Assembly (NCBI GenBank): GCA_024401115.1
Contig: JAKSLP010000018.1
Span: 1 to 49,439 of the forward strand
DNA: 49,439 nt
Source: Bacteroidaceae bacterium
GTDB taxonomy: Bacteria; Bacteroidota; Bacteroidia; Bacteroidales; Bacteroidaceae
Direction of reading: 5' to 3'
This document shows, in pieces, positions 25,153-34,665 of this stretch. How positions within the stretch are numbered: the stretch's first letter is position 1; each line of letters opens with the position of its first letter. A program made the position numbers and the translations under genes. The notes beneath the pieces are model-generated. The model had not been told where the DNA came from and searched no databases. It saw nothing but the letters and a program-made list of their open reading frames with translations.

Positions 25153-26409
25153 ATGAATCTTAAGATAAGACTAATAGTCTTAAACTTCTTGGAATTTGCC
25201 ATTTGGGGTTCTTATCTTACCTCAATGGGTTCATATTTGGCAAGTGCCGGAATGGGTCCCAATATCAGCTATTTTTATTCTGTGCAGGGTTTTGTCTCTC
25301 TGTTCATGCCGGCCTTGATGGGTATCGTGGCCGACCGTTGGGTTCCTGCCCAGAAATTAGTTTCCTTGTGCCATTTCATTGCGGGCGTGTCGATGATGTG
25401 TGCCGGTTTCTATGGATATTATGCCGGTGACCAGGTGCAGTTTGCTACACTTTTCGGTTTTTATCTGGTGAATGTAGCCTTCTTCATGCCTACCATAGCC
25501 CTGACTAATGCGGTGGCTTATAATGCGTTGTCCACATCCGGACTGGATACCGTCAAGACATTCCCCCGTATCCGCGTGTTTGGAACCATCGGATTCATTC
25601 TGACCATGATTGCGGTCGATTTGGCCGGTTTGCAGAAGACCTCGGGGCAGTTTATCGTATCCGGTTGCATCAGTTTGGTGATGTGCCTGTATGCCCTGAC
25701 CTTGCCAAATTGTCCTACCAACCGGTTCCCGAAAAAGAAGGGTCTGGTGGATGTTTTGGGATTGCGGGCATTTACACTCTTCAAGCAGCGCCAGATGGCT
25801 ATCTTCTTCATTTTCGCTTTCCTTTTGGGAGCCGCCCTTCAGATTACCAATGGATACGCCAATCCGTTCATCTCGTCTTTTGCCCAGATTCCGGAATACG
25901 CCCATACCTTTGGCGTTCAGCATGCTAATATCCTGATTTCCTTATCACAGGCCAGCGAGGCCTTGTGCATCCTGCTCATTCCATTCTTCCTGAAGCGCTA
26001 CGGCATTAAGATAGTAATGATGATTGCCATGTTCTCGTGGGTACTCCGTTTCGGTTTCTTTGGAATGGGAAATCCGGGCGATGGCGTGTGGCTGTTCATT
26101 TTGAGTATGCTGGTTTATGGAGTGGCATTCGACTTCTTCAATATTTCCGGCTCTCTGTTCGTGGATAAGAAGACCGACCCTACTACACGAAGCAGTGCAC
26201 AGGGACTGTTCATGCTGATGACCAATGGTTTAGGTGCCAGTATCGGAACACTGTGTGCCGGTGCTGTGGTCAATCACCTGGTCTACAGCCAGCCTTTAGA
26301 GCTGCAGCAGGCCGGTTGGCAGAGTGCCTGGTACATCTTTGCTGCCTACGCACTGGTGGTATTGGTGGCCTTCTATTTTCTGTTTCAGTTCAAACATGAT
26401 ACGAAATAA
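25153..26409 (+). CDS. Nucleoside:H+ symporter family permease (NupG/XapB-like MFS)
   Basis: A 418-residue protein with about 12 membrane segments and no signal peptide. The N-terminal ...NFLEFAIWGSYLTSMG and GIVADRW segments are characteristic of the NHS nucleoside permease family, whose members bring nucleosides into the cell. Only 3 bases separate it from rsmE, so it can drive the following series. Substrate choice cannot be read from the sequence. Confidence 0.86.
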   Translation: MNLKIRLIVLNFLEFAIWGSYLTSMGSYLASAGMGPNISYFYSVQGFVSLFMPALMGIVADRWVPAQKLVSLCHFIAGVSMMCAGFYGYYAGDQVQFATLFGFYLVNVAFFMPTIALTNAVAYNALSTSGLDTVKTFPRIRVFGTIGFILTMIAVDLAGLQKTSGQFIVSGCISLVMCLYALTLPNCPTNRFPKKKGLVDVLGLRAFTLFKQRQMAIFFIFAFLLGAALQITNGYANPFISSFAQIPEYAHTFGVQHANILISLSQASEALCILLIPFFLKRYGIKIVMMIAMFSWVLRFGFFGMGNPGDGVWLFILSMLVYGVAFDFFNISGSLFVDKKTDPTTRSSAQGLFMLMTNGLGASIGTLCAGAVVNHLVYSQPLELQQAGWQSAWYIFAAYALVVLVAFYFLFQFKHDTK

Positions 26410-26412
26410 CTT

Positions 26413-27120
26413 ATGAAAGAGATCCGTTATTTTTATACTCCCGATATCCGCAAGTCCAATGAGCTTCCCGAGGAAGAGGCGCAGCATGCCGTGCGTGTGC
26501 TTCGTATGACTGAAGGCGATGAGATGGTGCTGATGGATGGCTGTGGAACCTTCTATAAGGCTACCGTTTCAGCGGCCACCAATAAGCGGTGCCTGTTTAC
26601 TGTTGATGAGGAAATGCCTCAGGATCCGCAGTGGAAAGGTCACCTGCATCTGGCCATGGCACCAACCAAAAATATGGATCGCACCGAATGGTTTGCCGAG
26701 AAAGCTACCGAGATAGGTTTTGATGAACTTACTTTCCTGAACTGCCGATGGTCTGAGCGTAAGGTGATTAAGACCGAACGCGTGAATAAGATTTTAGTTT
26801 CTGCCATGAAACAGAGCCATAAGCCCAGTTTGCCGATACTCAATGAAATGACTGATTTCAAGAAGTTTGTGCAACAGCCTTTTGAAGGTAAGAAATTTAT
26901 CTGTCATTGCCATGAGGATAATCTTCCGGAACTGCGTCATGTATTGTCCGACAGTGAGGATGCTGTGGTTATGATTGGCCCTGAAGGCGATTTCAGTGAG
27001 GATGAGGTAGCCTTGGCACAGGCCAATGGCTTTGTAGGTGTTTCATTAGGTAAGAGCCGTTTGCGCACCGAGACCGCTGCACTGGTTGCCGTACACCTCA
27101 TGCATTTAAGTCACACATAA
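26413..27120 (+). CDS. rsmE: 16S rRNA (uracil-1498-N3)-methyltransferase
   Basis: A 235-residue SPOUT-class methyltransferase. An N-terminal PUA-like domain is followed by the knotted SAM site with the family signatures MIGPEGDFSEDEV and SLGKSRLRTETAALVA. Length is typical. It sits between the permease and the DUF4836 gene with short gaps (3 and 12 bases). Confidence 0.95.
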   Translation: MKEIRYFYTPDIRKSNELPEEEAQHAVRVLRMTEGDEMVLMDGCGTFYKATVSAATNKRCLFTVDEEMPQDPQWKGHLHLAMAPTKNMDRTEWFAEKATEIGFDELTFLNCRWSERKVIKTERVNKILVSAMKQSHKPSLPILNEMTDFKKFVQQPFEGKKFICHCHEDNLPELRHVLSDSEDAVVMIGPEGDFSEDEVALAQANGFVGVSLGKSRLRTETAALVAVHLMHLSHT

Positions 27121-27132
27121 TCACTATCCATC

Positions 27133-28509
27133 ATGAGAAAAATACTTTTCTTCATCGCTGCTGCTTTATTGCTGCTCACTTCATGTACCAAGAATGATGC
27201 TTCTAGCGCACTGCCCCGTCATGTGGATGCCTTGGCTGTTCTTCATATGGCAGATTTGTATGAGAAAGCTGAGATTGATCAGACCTTACTTGGACAGTTG
27301 GGTGACGATTGGCGTTCCATTCTAGAAAATCCTTCAGAAACTGGAATTGATTGGAAGTCACCGCTATACCTTTATATGACAGATAATACTCAGGGTCTTG
27401 TAGCCAGTGTCTCTTCAGATAAGAAACTCTCGCAGTGCCTCATGCAGTTTGGTTTTAAGGTGTCTGAGAGTGATGATTATACCTGGGCTTCTAATGGCAG
27501 CTATCTTTTGGGATACAACAACTCGGTTTTGGTGGGCAACACGATTTATGGTGATGAGAAACTGTTCCGTCAACGCATCCGTAAGCAGCTAGAGCAGGAA
27601 GAAGACCGCAGTTTTTCTACTACTGAGGAATATGCCGAACTGATGAGTAAGAACACTGATGTGGCAACCTATTTTCCCGCAGGATTAGTGATGAACTTGC
27701 TGACAACCAGTTTCCCTGCTTTTCCTGATGTTGATTTCGAGGATGTGAACTGCCTGTTAACTCTTCAGTTTGATAAGGGCCTGCTTACTTCCGGCATACA
27801 ATTGATTGGTAGTTCCCCAGAAGCAACTGAGGCATTGGAATTGCTCAAATCTTCTCTTTCACCGGTTCAGGGCACTTTTGTGAACCGTGTTCCAGCGGGT
27901 ACATCCGTTTTCTGTACCTTGGGAACCCATGGCCAGCAATTGCTCAAGCTTATTCAGCAACATAAGGGCATCGGTATGCTGTTGACCCTTGTCAGCCAGT
28001 CAGTTCCTGTAGATGAGTTGCTTACGTCACAACAAGGAGATGTAGCTGCTTTTATGACGGGTGAAAACACCTTAATCTTTGCACAGATGAATGATACCCA
28101 GTTGCTTGAGAATGAAAAGATTTGGACAGACAGAGGACGTGAGTATGGAATCCGTTCTAACGGGAACAGTCAGTACAGTATGGCTATGGAGGATGGGTCG
28201 CTGTATTTTGGTGCCCAGGATAAGTACCTTTATCTGACCACTTCAATGTCTTTACTACAAAATTCCGATTATAATGTCGATATTCAGTCACTGAATAATC
28301 AGATTGCGGGCAGTTACGGATATATATGGCTGGATGTAAAGCAATTACTGCAGAATCAGCATGTTTCCTTGGGTTATCATCCCAATGTCTCATGGGTAAA
28401 ACAGTTGTCTGTGCGTTTTACAAGCCCAGAACAATACGAACTGCAGTTGGTTAGTACCGATGACAATGTCAATATCTTAAAAACTATACTTCAATGTATC
28501 AGACCATAA
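27133..28509 (+). CDS. DUF4836 lipoprotein
   Basis: A 458-residue lipoprotein with lipobox LTSC and cleavage before C18. The body matches my knowledge of DUF4836, a Bacteroidetes envelope family of unknown function. It has repeated beta/alpha segments, no catalytic motif, and a mature region starting after KNDASSALP. Its end overlaps the ABC ATPase start by 16 bases, so it is translationally coupled to that transporter. Confidence 0.75.
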   Translation: MRKILFFIAAALLLLTSCTKNDASSALPRHVDALAVLHMADLYEKAEIDQTLLGQLGDDWRSILENPSETGIDWKSPLYLYMTDNTQGLVASVSSDKKLSQCLMQFGFKVSESDDYTWASNGSYLLGYNNSVLVGNTIYGDEKLFRQRIRKQLEQEEDRSFSTTEEYAELMSKNTDVATYFPAGLVMNLLTTSFPAFPDVDFEDVNCLLTLQFDKGLLTSGIQLIGSSPEATEALELLKSSLSPVQGTFVNRVPAGTSVFCTLGTHGQQLLKLIQQHKGIGMLLTLVSQSVPVDELLTSQQGDVAAFMTGENTLIFAQMNDTQLLENEKIWTDRGREYGIRSNGNSQYSMAMEDGSLYFGAQDKYLYLTTSMSLLQNSDYNVDIQSLNNQIAGSYGYIWLDVKQLLQNQHVSLGYHPNVSWVKQLSVRFTSPEQYELQLVSTDDNVNILKTILQCIRP

Positions 28510-29147
28510 AACTGGATAATGTGCTTCCGCATGTGTTTGAGGAACGTCGTTCCCAAATGCACAGCGATGTATGGTTGCAACAGTTGCAGTTCCAGAAAGG
28601 CCAACTCTATCTGGTGGAGGCAGCTTCGGGAACCGGAAAGTCCTCGTTATGCAGTTACATTTTCGGTTATCGCAAGGATTTTTCCGGCACCATTGCCTTT
28701 GATGACCGTAGCATCAATGACTTGAAAGTGAGCGACTGGGTTAATGCCCGCAAGTCGTCATTGAGCATATTATGGCAGGAACTGCGTCTGTTTCCCGAAC
28801 TTACAGCTTGGGAAAATGTGATGATCAAGAATAACCTGACCAAGGGTTTTCAGCCTGTCTATCAGTTGAATGAATGGTTTGATCTTTTGGATATTGCCGA
28901 CAAGAAACAAACAGTGATTGGACGTATGAGTTTTGGTCAGCAGCAACGTGTGGCCCTGGTCCGTTCGTTATGCCAACCTTTCGATTTTCTGTTTGCCGAT
29001 GAACCTATCAGCCATTTGGATGATGAGAATTCACGCATCATGGGAGAGATAATGATGTCTGAAGCCCGTAAGCAGGGTGCAGGCGTAATAGTAACCAGTA
29101 TCGGCAAACATATTGATTTGCCATACGATAAAGTCCTGAAGCTATGA
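28494..29147 (+). CDS. ABC ATPase with altered signature and no H-loop histidine
   Basis: A 217-residue ATPase of the LolD/MacB-like size class. Walker A is EAASGTGKSS, the Q-loop WQELRLFPE, and Walker B FLFADEPISHLD. The signature is MSFGQQQR instead of LSGGQ. After Walker B, where a TH or SH dipeptide is expected, the sequence reads VIVTSIGKHI, so the H-loop histidine is replaced by serine, with a histidine four residues later. It overlaps the permease gene by 4 bases. The N-terminus is also divergent. It may hydrolyse ATP slowly or act mechanically, as LolD/FtsE-type ATPases do. Confidence 0.82.
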   Translation: MYQTIKLDNVLPHVFEERRSQMHSDVWLQQLQFQKGQLYLVEAASGTGKSSLCSYIFGYRKDFSGTIAFDDRSINDLKVSDWVNARKSSLSILWQELRLFPELTAWENVMIKNNLTKGFQPVYQLNEWFDLLDIADKKQTVIGRMSFGQQQRVALVRSLCQPFDFLFADEPISHLDDENSRIMGEIMMSEARKQGAGVIVTSIGKHIDLPYDKVLKL

Positions 29148-30346
29148 AACTGGTTTGGAAATTATTGCGTCAGCATATCAGCATCGGGCAGTTTGCCGGT
29201 TTCACCTTAGCCAATCTGGTGGGCATGCTCATTATCCTCTTGGGCCTTCAGTTCTATCAGGATGTACAGAGTATTTTCTCCTCTCGTGAAAGTTTTATGA
29301 AGAAGGATTACCTGGTGGTTTCCAAGCAGGTAAATACCGCATCTACCCTCACCGGTAAGTCGGGCACTTTCTCTAAATCCGAGATTAACGATCTGAAGCT
29401 GCAGCCTTTTGCCCAGTCTGTCGGAGTGTTTACGCCAGCTGATTTTCAGGTGACTTGCAATATGGGCATGAAGGAACTGGGCCTGCAGTTTGGTACCGAA
29501 ATGTTTTTCGAGAGCGTGCCTGATGAATATGTGGACTATGCCTCTGATCAGTGGACTTTCCAGGAAGGCGATACGTTTATTCCGATTATCCTGCCACGCA
29601 ACTATCTGAACCTGTACAACTTTGGTTTTGCTCAAACCCGTGGCCTGCCAAAGATTTCCGAGAATGTCATAGGCATGATCACTCTGGACATTACCATTAA
29701 GGGCGAGTTTAATACGGATCATTATAAGGGTCGAATTGTGGGATTTAGTAATCGTCTGAATACGATTCTGGTACCCGAGAAATTTATGGTTTGGGCCAAT
29801 GAAAAGTACGGCAAAGGAAAGGAACTGAATCCTTCCCGTATGATTCTGGAAGTGTATAATCCTACTGATGATGCCATCGTAAAGTACTTTGATGAAAACA
29901 GTTACGAGACTGAGGACGATAAGTTGGCACAAGGTAAAACCACCTGGTTCCTGAAGTTGATGGTAGGTGTGGTGATGGCTGTAGGAGGATTGATAACCGG
30001 TTTGGCGTTGTATATTCTGATGCTTAGCATCTACCTGTTGGTGCAGAAGAACACCACCAAATTAGAGAACCTGTTACTTATTGGCTATAGTCCCCGTCAG
30101 GTAGCAGCACCGTATCAGTTGCTTACCTTAGGACTCAACCTGCTGGTTTTCATTCTGGCGCTCATCCTTCTCACCGTATTTCGTGGTCAGTATCTGGCCA
30201 TGCTGGAAACCCTTTATCCCGATCTGTTGGTACCAGGCTTAGGACAGACTATTGTTGTGGGAATTGTAATATTTGTAGTAGTTACTTTGGTTAACTTGTT
30301 GGTTATCCGTCAGAAAGTAGCTACCATTTGGAAAAGAAAAGATTGA
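29144..30346 (+). CDS. FtsX/MacB-like ABC permease
   Basis: A 400-residue membrane protein with one N-terminal membrane segment (about 15-38), a periplasmic domain of about 230 residues and three C-terminal membrane segments (about 275-395). This is the topology of FtsX/LolC/MacB mechanotransmission permeases. It is coupled by a 4-base overlap to the ATPase. With the DUF4836 lipoprotein it forms a three-gene unit that probably handles a lipoprotein or envelope substrate. Confidence 0.82.
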   Translation: MKLVWKLLRQHISIGQFAGFTLANLVGMLIILLGLQFYQDVQSIFSSRESFMKKDYLVVSKQVNTASTLTGKSGTFSKSEINDLKLQPFAQSVGVFTPADFQVTCNMGMKELGLQFGTEMFFESVPDEYVDYASDQWTFQEGDTFIPIILPRNYLNLYNFGFAQTRGLPKISENVIGMITLDITIKGEFNTDHYKGRIVGFSNRLNTILVPEKFMVWANEKYGKGKELNPSRMILEVYNPTDDAIVKYFDENSYETEDDKLAQGKTTWFLKLMVGVVMAVGGLITGLALYILMLSIYLLVQKNTTKLENLLLIGYSPRQVAAPYQLLTLGLNLLVFILALILLTVFRGQYLAMLETLYPDLLVPGLGQTIVVGIVIFVVVTLVNLLVIRQKVATIWKRKD

Positions 30347-30351
30347 TATAT

Positions 30352-31337
30352 ATGTATAATGTAGTATTGAGAGTTTCACAGTGGCTGGGTAATTACACCT
30401 CGTATTTCATCATCGTGGTGGCCATCGTCACTTATTTTTTCCCCGAACTCTTTACATGGGTTAAGGGTGATACGCAGACCTGTATTTTGGGTTTTATTAT
30501 GCTGACTATGGGATTGACGCTGACGGTTCAGGATATGAAGGTCTTGGCAGCGCGTCCGTTTGATATCCTTATCGGAACCACCGCACAGTTTACCCTTATG
30601 CCACTGATTGCCTATTCGTTAACTGTAGGATTGAGCCATATCATTCCTATGGATAAGAGCATTATTGTAGGCATCATTCTCGTTGGTTGTTGTCCCGGTG
30701 GTGTGAGCAGCAATATCATGTCTTTCCTGTGCAAGGGTGATGTGGCATTCTCTGTTGGTATGACCACAGCGTCTACTCTCTTAGCACCGGTTGTTACTCC
30801 TTTATTGGTGTTGTGGCTGGCAGGTGAGCAGGTGGATGTTGATGCCATCGCGGTATGTTCAAAAATATTTTGATTGTAACCATTATACCTGTAGCTATCG
30901 GATTCTTCTGCAATATGTTTTACGGTCATAAGGAAGGTTTCAAGAAAACGCAGGCCGTTTGCCCTGCCTTCAGTGTATTAGGTTTGGCATGTATTGTAGG
31001 TGGTGTTGTAGCTGCTGTTCATGACCAGTTACTGCAGGAAGGCTTGTTATTCTTCCTTGGCGTATTTGCTGTGGTATTGTGCCACAACTCTTTGGGTTAT
31101 CTTACCGGTTATCTGGTTGGTAAGCTCTTTCATTTTGGAAAGGCCAAGAATCGCACTATTTCCATCGAGGTGGGCATGCAGAACGCTGGTTTAGCTACCG
31201 TTTTGGCTGGAAAGTTCTTCATTGCCACTTGCCCGTTAGCCGTCATTCCTTGTGCAGTGAGCTGTGCCTGGCACTCCATTTCCGGCACTATTTTGGCATC
31301 GTGGTTTGCATGGAGAGATAAAAAGAACGAATTATGA
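30352..31337 (+). pseudogene. Bile acid:sodium symporter family gene, interrupted by a frameshift
   Basis: Codons from ATG 30352 give the N-terminal half of a BASS-family symporter (LTMGLTLTVQDM, VGCCPGGVSSNIMSFL) but stop at 30873. The second half is open from ATG 30855 (MFKNILIVTIIPV) to 31337 and contains GMQNAGLATVLA, the typical C-terminal motif. Homology runs ...DAIA then MFKN..., so the shift lies at GCG-GT-ATG (30850-30857); one extra G (GCG GGT ATG) would restore a continuous reading frame of about 328 residues. Either the gene has mutated recently or this is a sequencing error. Downstream translation could still be reinitiated at 30855. Confidence 0.85.
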
Positions 31338-32215
31338 AAAGCTATCAACTGAAAAGAACACTAATCTCATTGGCTGTATTGCTGCTCATTTGGGTGGTGC
31401 AGCGCTCTGTGTTGGCGAATGATGAGACCGCTAAACCGGCGGGAACTAGTCAGACTTCTTCCGACGAACCCATTGTGTCTCAAGCTCCTGGCATTGATGA
31501 ATCTTCAGAAACCGTGCCTACCGGAACGGATTATTCCCTCCCTGCCTTGCGTAAGAAGAGTGGGGAACAGATTCTGCACAAGAAGGCTATGACCATCTCT
31601 TATAATAAAGAGTATCGTATTCCTAATTGGGTAGCTTATCAGTTGCTGAGTGATGATATGGATGGCAATGCCCAGCGTGAACGTGATTTTTCCGAGGATA
31701 TGGAAGTAGAGGCAAAGTACCGTGTGAACACTCACGATTACAGTCGCAGCGGATACGACCGCGGACACATGGCCCCTGCTGCTGATTTCAGTGGTGATCC
31801 TGAAGCCAAGAAACAGACCTTCATTATGACCAATATCTGTCCTCAGAACCACGAGCTGAATGCAAGGTCTTGGAACGATTTAGAGCAGCGCACTCGTCTT
31901 TGGGCCCATGCCGAAGGTGGAATCTTTGTGGTGGTGGGACCAATTGTGACAAGTTCAAACCCAAAAACCATTGGTCAGCATCAGGTTGTTGTTCCCGATG
32001 CCTTTTTCCGTTGCCTGTTATCCCTTCGTCCTGGTCATGAGAAAGCTATAGGCTTTATCTATCAGAATACCAGTGATACCCAATTGATGAGTCAGACCTG
32101 CTGTTCTGTGGATGAAGTGGAGGAGATCACCGGACTTGATTTCTTTGCCGCACTGGATGACAAGTTGGAAAAGAAGCTGGAATCGGAATATAGATTCCAG
32201 GATTGGAGATATTAA
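31334..32215 (+). CDS. Membrane-anchored DNA/RNA non-specific endonuclease
   Basis: A 293-residue NUC-family nuclease. An N-terminal signal anchor (about 8-25) is followed by a low-complexity S/T/E/P linker (30-70). The active site DRGHMAP has H145, and the metal-binding asparagine is near N176 in LNARSWNDLE. Such enzymes cut both DNA and RNA outside the cytoplasm, scavenging nucleic acids or degrading extracellular DNA. It overlaps the symporter stop by 4 bases (ATGA), and a nucleoside permease opens the same gene series, which fits nucleic-acid salvage. Confidence 0.88.
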   Translation: MKSYQLKRTLISLAVLLLIWVVQRSVLANDETAKPAGTSQTSSDEPIVSQAPGIDESSETVPTGTDYSLPALRKKSGEQILHKKAMTISYNKEYRIPNWVAYQLLSDDMDGNAQRERDFSEDMEVEAKYRVNTHDYSRSGYDRGHMAPAADFSGDPEAKKQTFIMTNICPQNHELNARSWNDLEQRTRLWAHAEGGIFVVVGPIVTSSNPKTIGQHQVVVPDAFFRCLLSLRPGHEKAIGFIYQNTSDTQLMSQTCCSVDEVEEITGLDFFAALDDKLEKKLESEYRFQDWRY

Positions 32216-32218
32216 ATA

Positions 32219-32250
32219 AAAAAGCGATACTGAAAAGTATCGCTTTTTTA
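32219..32250. terminator. Bidirectional terminator, nuclease / HerA-like gene
   Basis: AAAGCGATAC (32221-32230) pairs with GTATCGCTTT (32237-32246) around a 6-base loop, with A and T runs on both sides. It lies between convergent stops. Confidence 0.85.
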
Positions 32251-32252
32251 TT

Positions 32253-33857
32253 TTATCTAATCAAATTACCCAAGATATCTCGAGTCAATTTACGCAATGC
32301 AGTGCTGGTAGCTGTCTTTGTAGCACGCTTTACTGCACCCTGAACACCACCGGAGCGACTCTTGGTTCCGGTAACCTTATTTGCCATTTCAGTAGCAATA
32401 CTGCCGGTAACGCTGGTTACTACGGCACCTATCACAGCACCAACCACACCGCCAAACAAACCACCGCCCTTCTTGTTGCTTTTGCTCTCTTTTGCAGCTT
32501 CCTTCTCAGCTTTTGCAGCCTCTTTCTCTGCCTGTGCAGCAGCTTCTGCTTGCTGAGCCTCCTGCAGCATTCGCTCATTTTCAGCCAGTAACACTTCGAA
32601 AGCACTCTCGCGGTCTATCATCTTATCATAACGTCCGTAGATACGGCTCTGCTTGATGATGGTGTCACGCTGGCTCTCAGTTACTGCACCAATCTGGCTT
32701 AATGGGAACAGAATCTTAGCACGTTCCACCATACTTGGCGCACCCTTAGCATCCAGGAAAGATACCAGTGCTTCACCGGTTTGCAGTTCCATGATTGCCT
32801 GGTCAGTTTTGAATGATGGATTAGCGCGGAATGTATCTGCTGCGGTCTTTACGGCTTTCTGGTCCTTTGGAGTGAATGCGCGTAAGGCATGCTGAACGCG
32901 GTTACCCAACTGTCCCAGTATATTTTCAGGGATATCGGTAGGACTCTGGGTTACGAAATATACACCCACACCCTTGCTTCGAATCAGTCGTACTACCTGC
33001 TCAATCTTGTCTACCAGTGCCTTGCTGGTATCGTTGAACAGCATGTGTGCCTCGTCAAAGAAGAACACCAGCTTTGGCAGATCCATGTCGCCTACTTCAG
33101 GCAACTGGGTATAGAGTTCTGACAGCAACCACAACAGGAAAGTGCTGTATAACTTAGGGTTAAGCATCAGCTTGTCTGCTGCCAATACACTCATTACACC
33201 CTTACCGCCCTCTACTTGCAACAGATCATTGATATCGAAATCAGGTTCTGCAAAGAACTTATCGGCTCCTTCGCTCTCCAGGCTCAGCAATGAACGCTGA
33301 ATAGCACCGATACTTGCAGCTGAAACATTACCGTAAGTAGTGCTGTATTCCTTGGCGTGCTTGCCTACATAATCCAGCATCGAACGCAGGTCTTTGGTAT
33401 CGATAAGCAGCAAACCGCGGTCGTCAGCTACATGGAAAACGATGTTTAATACACCTGCCTGAGTCTCATTCAGGTTCATCAGACGTGCCAGCAACTGTGG
33501 TCCCATGCGACTGATGGTAGAACGCATAGGGTGACCTTGCTCACCGAAAACATCGTAGAAACGTACCGGACAGGGTTGGAACTGAGGGTTTTCAATGCCG
33601 AACTCGGCGCAGCGCTTCTCAATGAAACCGCTCATCGCACCGGTCTGAGAGATACCTGAAAGGTCACCCTTCATATCTGCCATAAAACAAGGAACACCTG
33701 CCTGGCAGAAAGTCTCTGCCATAACCTGCAGAGTGACAGTCTTTCCCGTACCGGTAGCACCGGCAATCAGACCATGACGGTTAGCCATGCGTCCAGTTAT
33801 CGAAATAGGGCCATTAGGGCCGTGAGCTACATAAAGTCCTTTTATTTGATCAAACAT
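32253..33857 (-). CDS. HerA-like (DUF853) ATPase
   Basis: A 534-residue AAA+ ATPase of the HerA/FtsK clade, DUF853 (YjgR-like). Walker A is AGATGTGKT (about 33-41), and the Walker B segment reads [12 protein letters not shown]. The C-terminus is alanine- and charge-rich with a glycine-rich segment (about 425-500) that may be a coiled coil. The cellular role of DUF853 proteins is unclear, often guessed as DNA translocation or repair. It has its own promoter at 33881-33888. Confidence 0.85.
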   Translation of the reverse strand: MFDQIKGLYVAHGPNGPISITGRMANRHGLIAGATGTGKTVTLQVMAETFCQAGVPCFMADMKGDLSGISQTGAMSGFIEKRCAEFGIENPQFQPCPVRFYDVFGEQGHPMRSTISRMGPQLLARLMNLNETQAGVLNIVFHVADDRGLLLIDTKDLRSMLDYVGKHAKEYSTTYGNVSAASIGAIQRSLLSLESEGADKFFAEPDFDINDLLQVEGGKGVMSVLAADKLMLNPKLYSTFLLWLLSELYTQLPEVGDMDLPKLVFFFDEAHMLFNDTSKALVDKIEQVVRLIRSKGVGVYFVTQSPTDIPENILGQLGNRVQHALRAFTPKDQKAVKTAADTFRANPSFKTDQAIMELQTGEALVSFLDAKGAPSMVERAKILFPLSQIGAVTESQRDTIIKQSRIYGRYDKMIDRESAFEVLLAENERMLQEAQQAEAAAQAEKEAAKAEKEAAKESKSNKKGGGLFGGVVGAVIGAVVTSVTGSIATEMANKVTGTKSRSGGVQGAVKRATKTATSTALRKLTRDILGNLIR

Positions 33858-33880
33858 GGTAGTTTAGAATTTGGTTTTTG

Positions 33881-33888
33881 CAAAAATA
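33881..33888 (-). promoter_or_regulatory. -7 promoter element of the HerA-like gene
   Basis: TATTTTTG on the minus strand, 23 bases upstream of the ATG at 33857. Confidence 0.5.
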
Positions 33889-33899
33889 GCAGATTTTTC

Positions 33900-34658
33900 T
33901 CACATCCACAAGTCCCAGCACACCTTAATAAAGAAAATCACCAGAACGATGAAGATTGTAGGGCGCACGATAGCGGTTCCGCGCTGAGTGAAGAAATGTG
34001 CACCCAGATAGTTGCCTACGATGCTGAACAGTGCCGCCACGATACCCAGTTTCAGCAACACCACATCGTTCTGCAGGAACACCCACAGCGCTGCAATATT
34101 ACTGGTCAGATTGGTGGTTTTGGTAATTCCCGCTGCATCATTTAGGGTAACATGGGCTATTCCCGTCAGTGCCAACATTAGGAATGTGCCGGTTCCAGGA
34201 CCGTAGAATCCGTCGTACATGCCGATGAAGAATCCCAATATCCCAATAAGTATCAGAGTCTTAGGCAAGGGGAATGCCGGTTTGTCGCTTGTCAGTTTCT
34301 TACGGAAGGTGACATACGCTGCGATGATAGGTAGGATAATCAGCATCACCACCTTGAAGGTGTTGTCAGGAACCAGCAGTGCTAGATTGGAACCGATATA
34401 CGAACCAATCAGTGCTGCTATGATGCTTACCACTGCCTGTGGCCAGTGGATATATCCGCGACGAGCGTATTGCCAGGTAGCAACTGTAGTACCCATGGCA
34501 CTGCTGAATTTATTGGTTCCCAGTGCAAAGTGGGGTGGAAGTCCCGCCAGGATATAGGCAGGAATGGAAATTAATCCACCACCACCAGCGATAGCGTCAA
34601 TGAAACCTGCGGTAAATACCAGCGGACATACTATTAAATAAGGTAGTAGTTCTGTCAT
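33900..34658 (-). CDS. TauE/SafE family permease
   Basis: A 252-residue membrane protein with about eight membrane segments. The N-terminal GFIDAIAGGGGLISIPAY and GTNKFSSAMGTT motifs are typical of TauE/SafE (DUF81) transporters, which move sulfite, sulfonates or other small anions. The substrate is not evident here. It begins 7 bases after the exonuclease stop and so shares that transcript. Confidence 0.87.
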   Translation of the reverse strand: MTELLPYLIVCPLVFTAGFIDAIAGGGGLISIPAYILAGLPPHFALGTNKFSSAMGTTVATWQYARRGYIHWPQAVVSIIAALIGSYIGSNLALLVPDNTFKVVMLIILPIIAAYVTFRKKLTSDKPAFPLPKTLILIGILGFFIGMYDGFYGPGTGTFLMLALTGIAHVTLNDAAGITKTTNLTSNIAALWVFLQNDVVLLKLGIVAALFSIVGNYLGAHFFTQRGTAIVRPTIFIVLVIFFIKVCWDLWM

Positions 34659-34665
34659 GTGTCTG

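Noticed and set aside
30855..30873. Programmed -1 frameshift at the A run of the symporter gene
   Set aside because: The family alignment places the shift before MFKN, upstream of the A run, and there is no slippery heptamer or following stem; a simple one-base loss explains it better.
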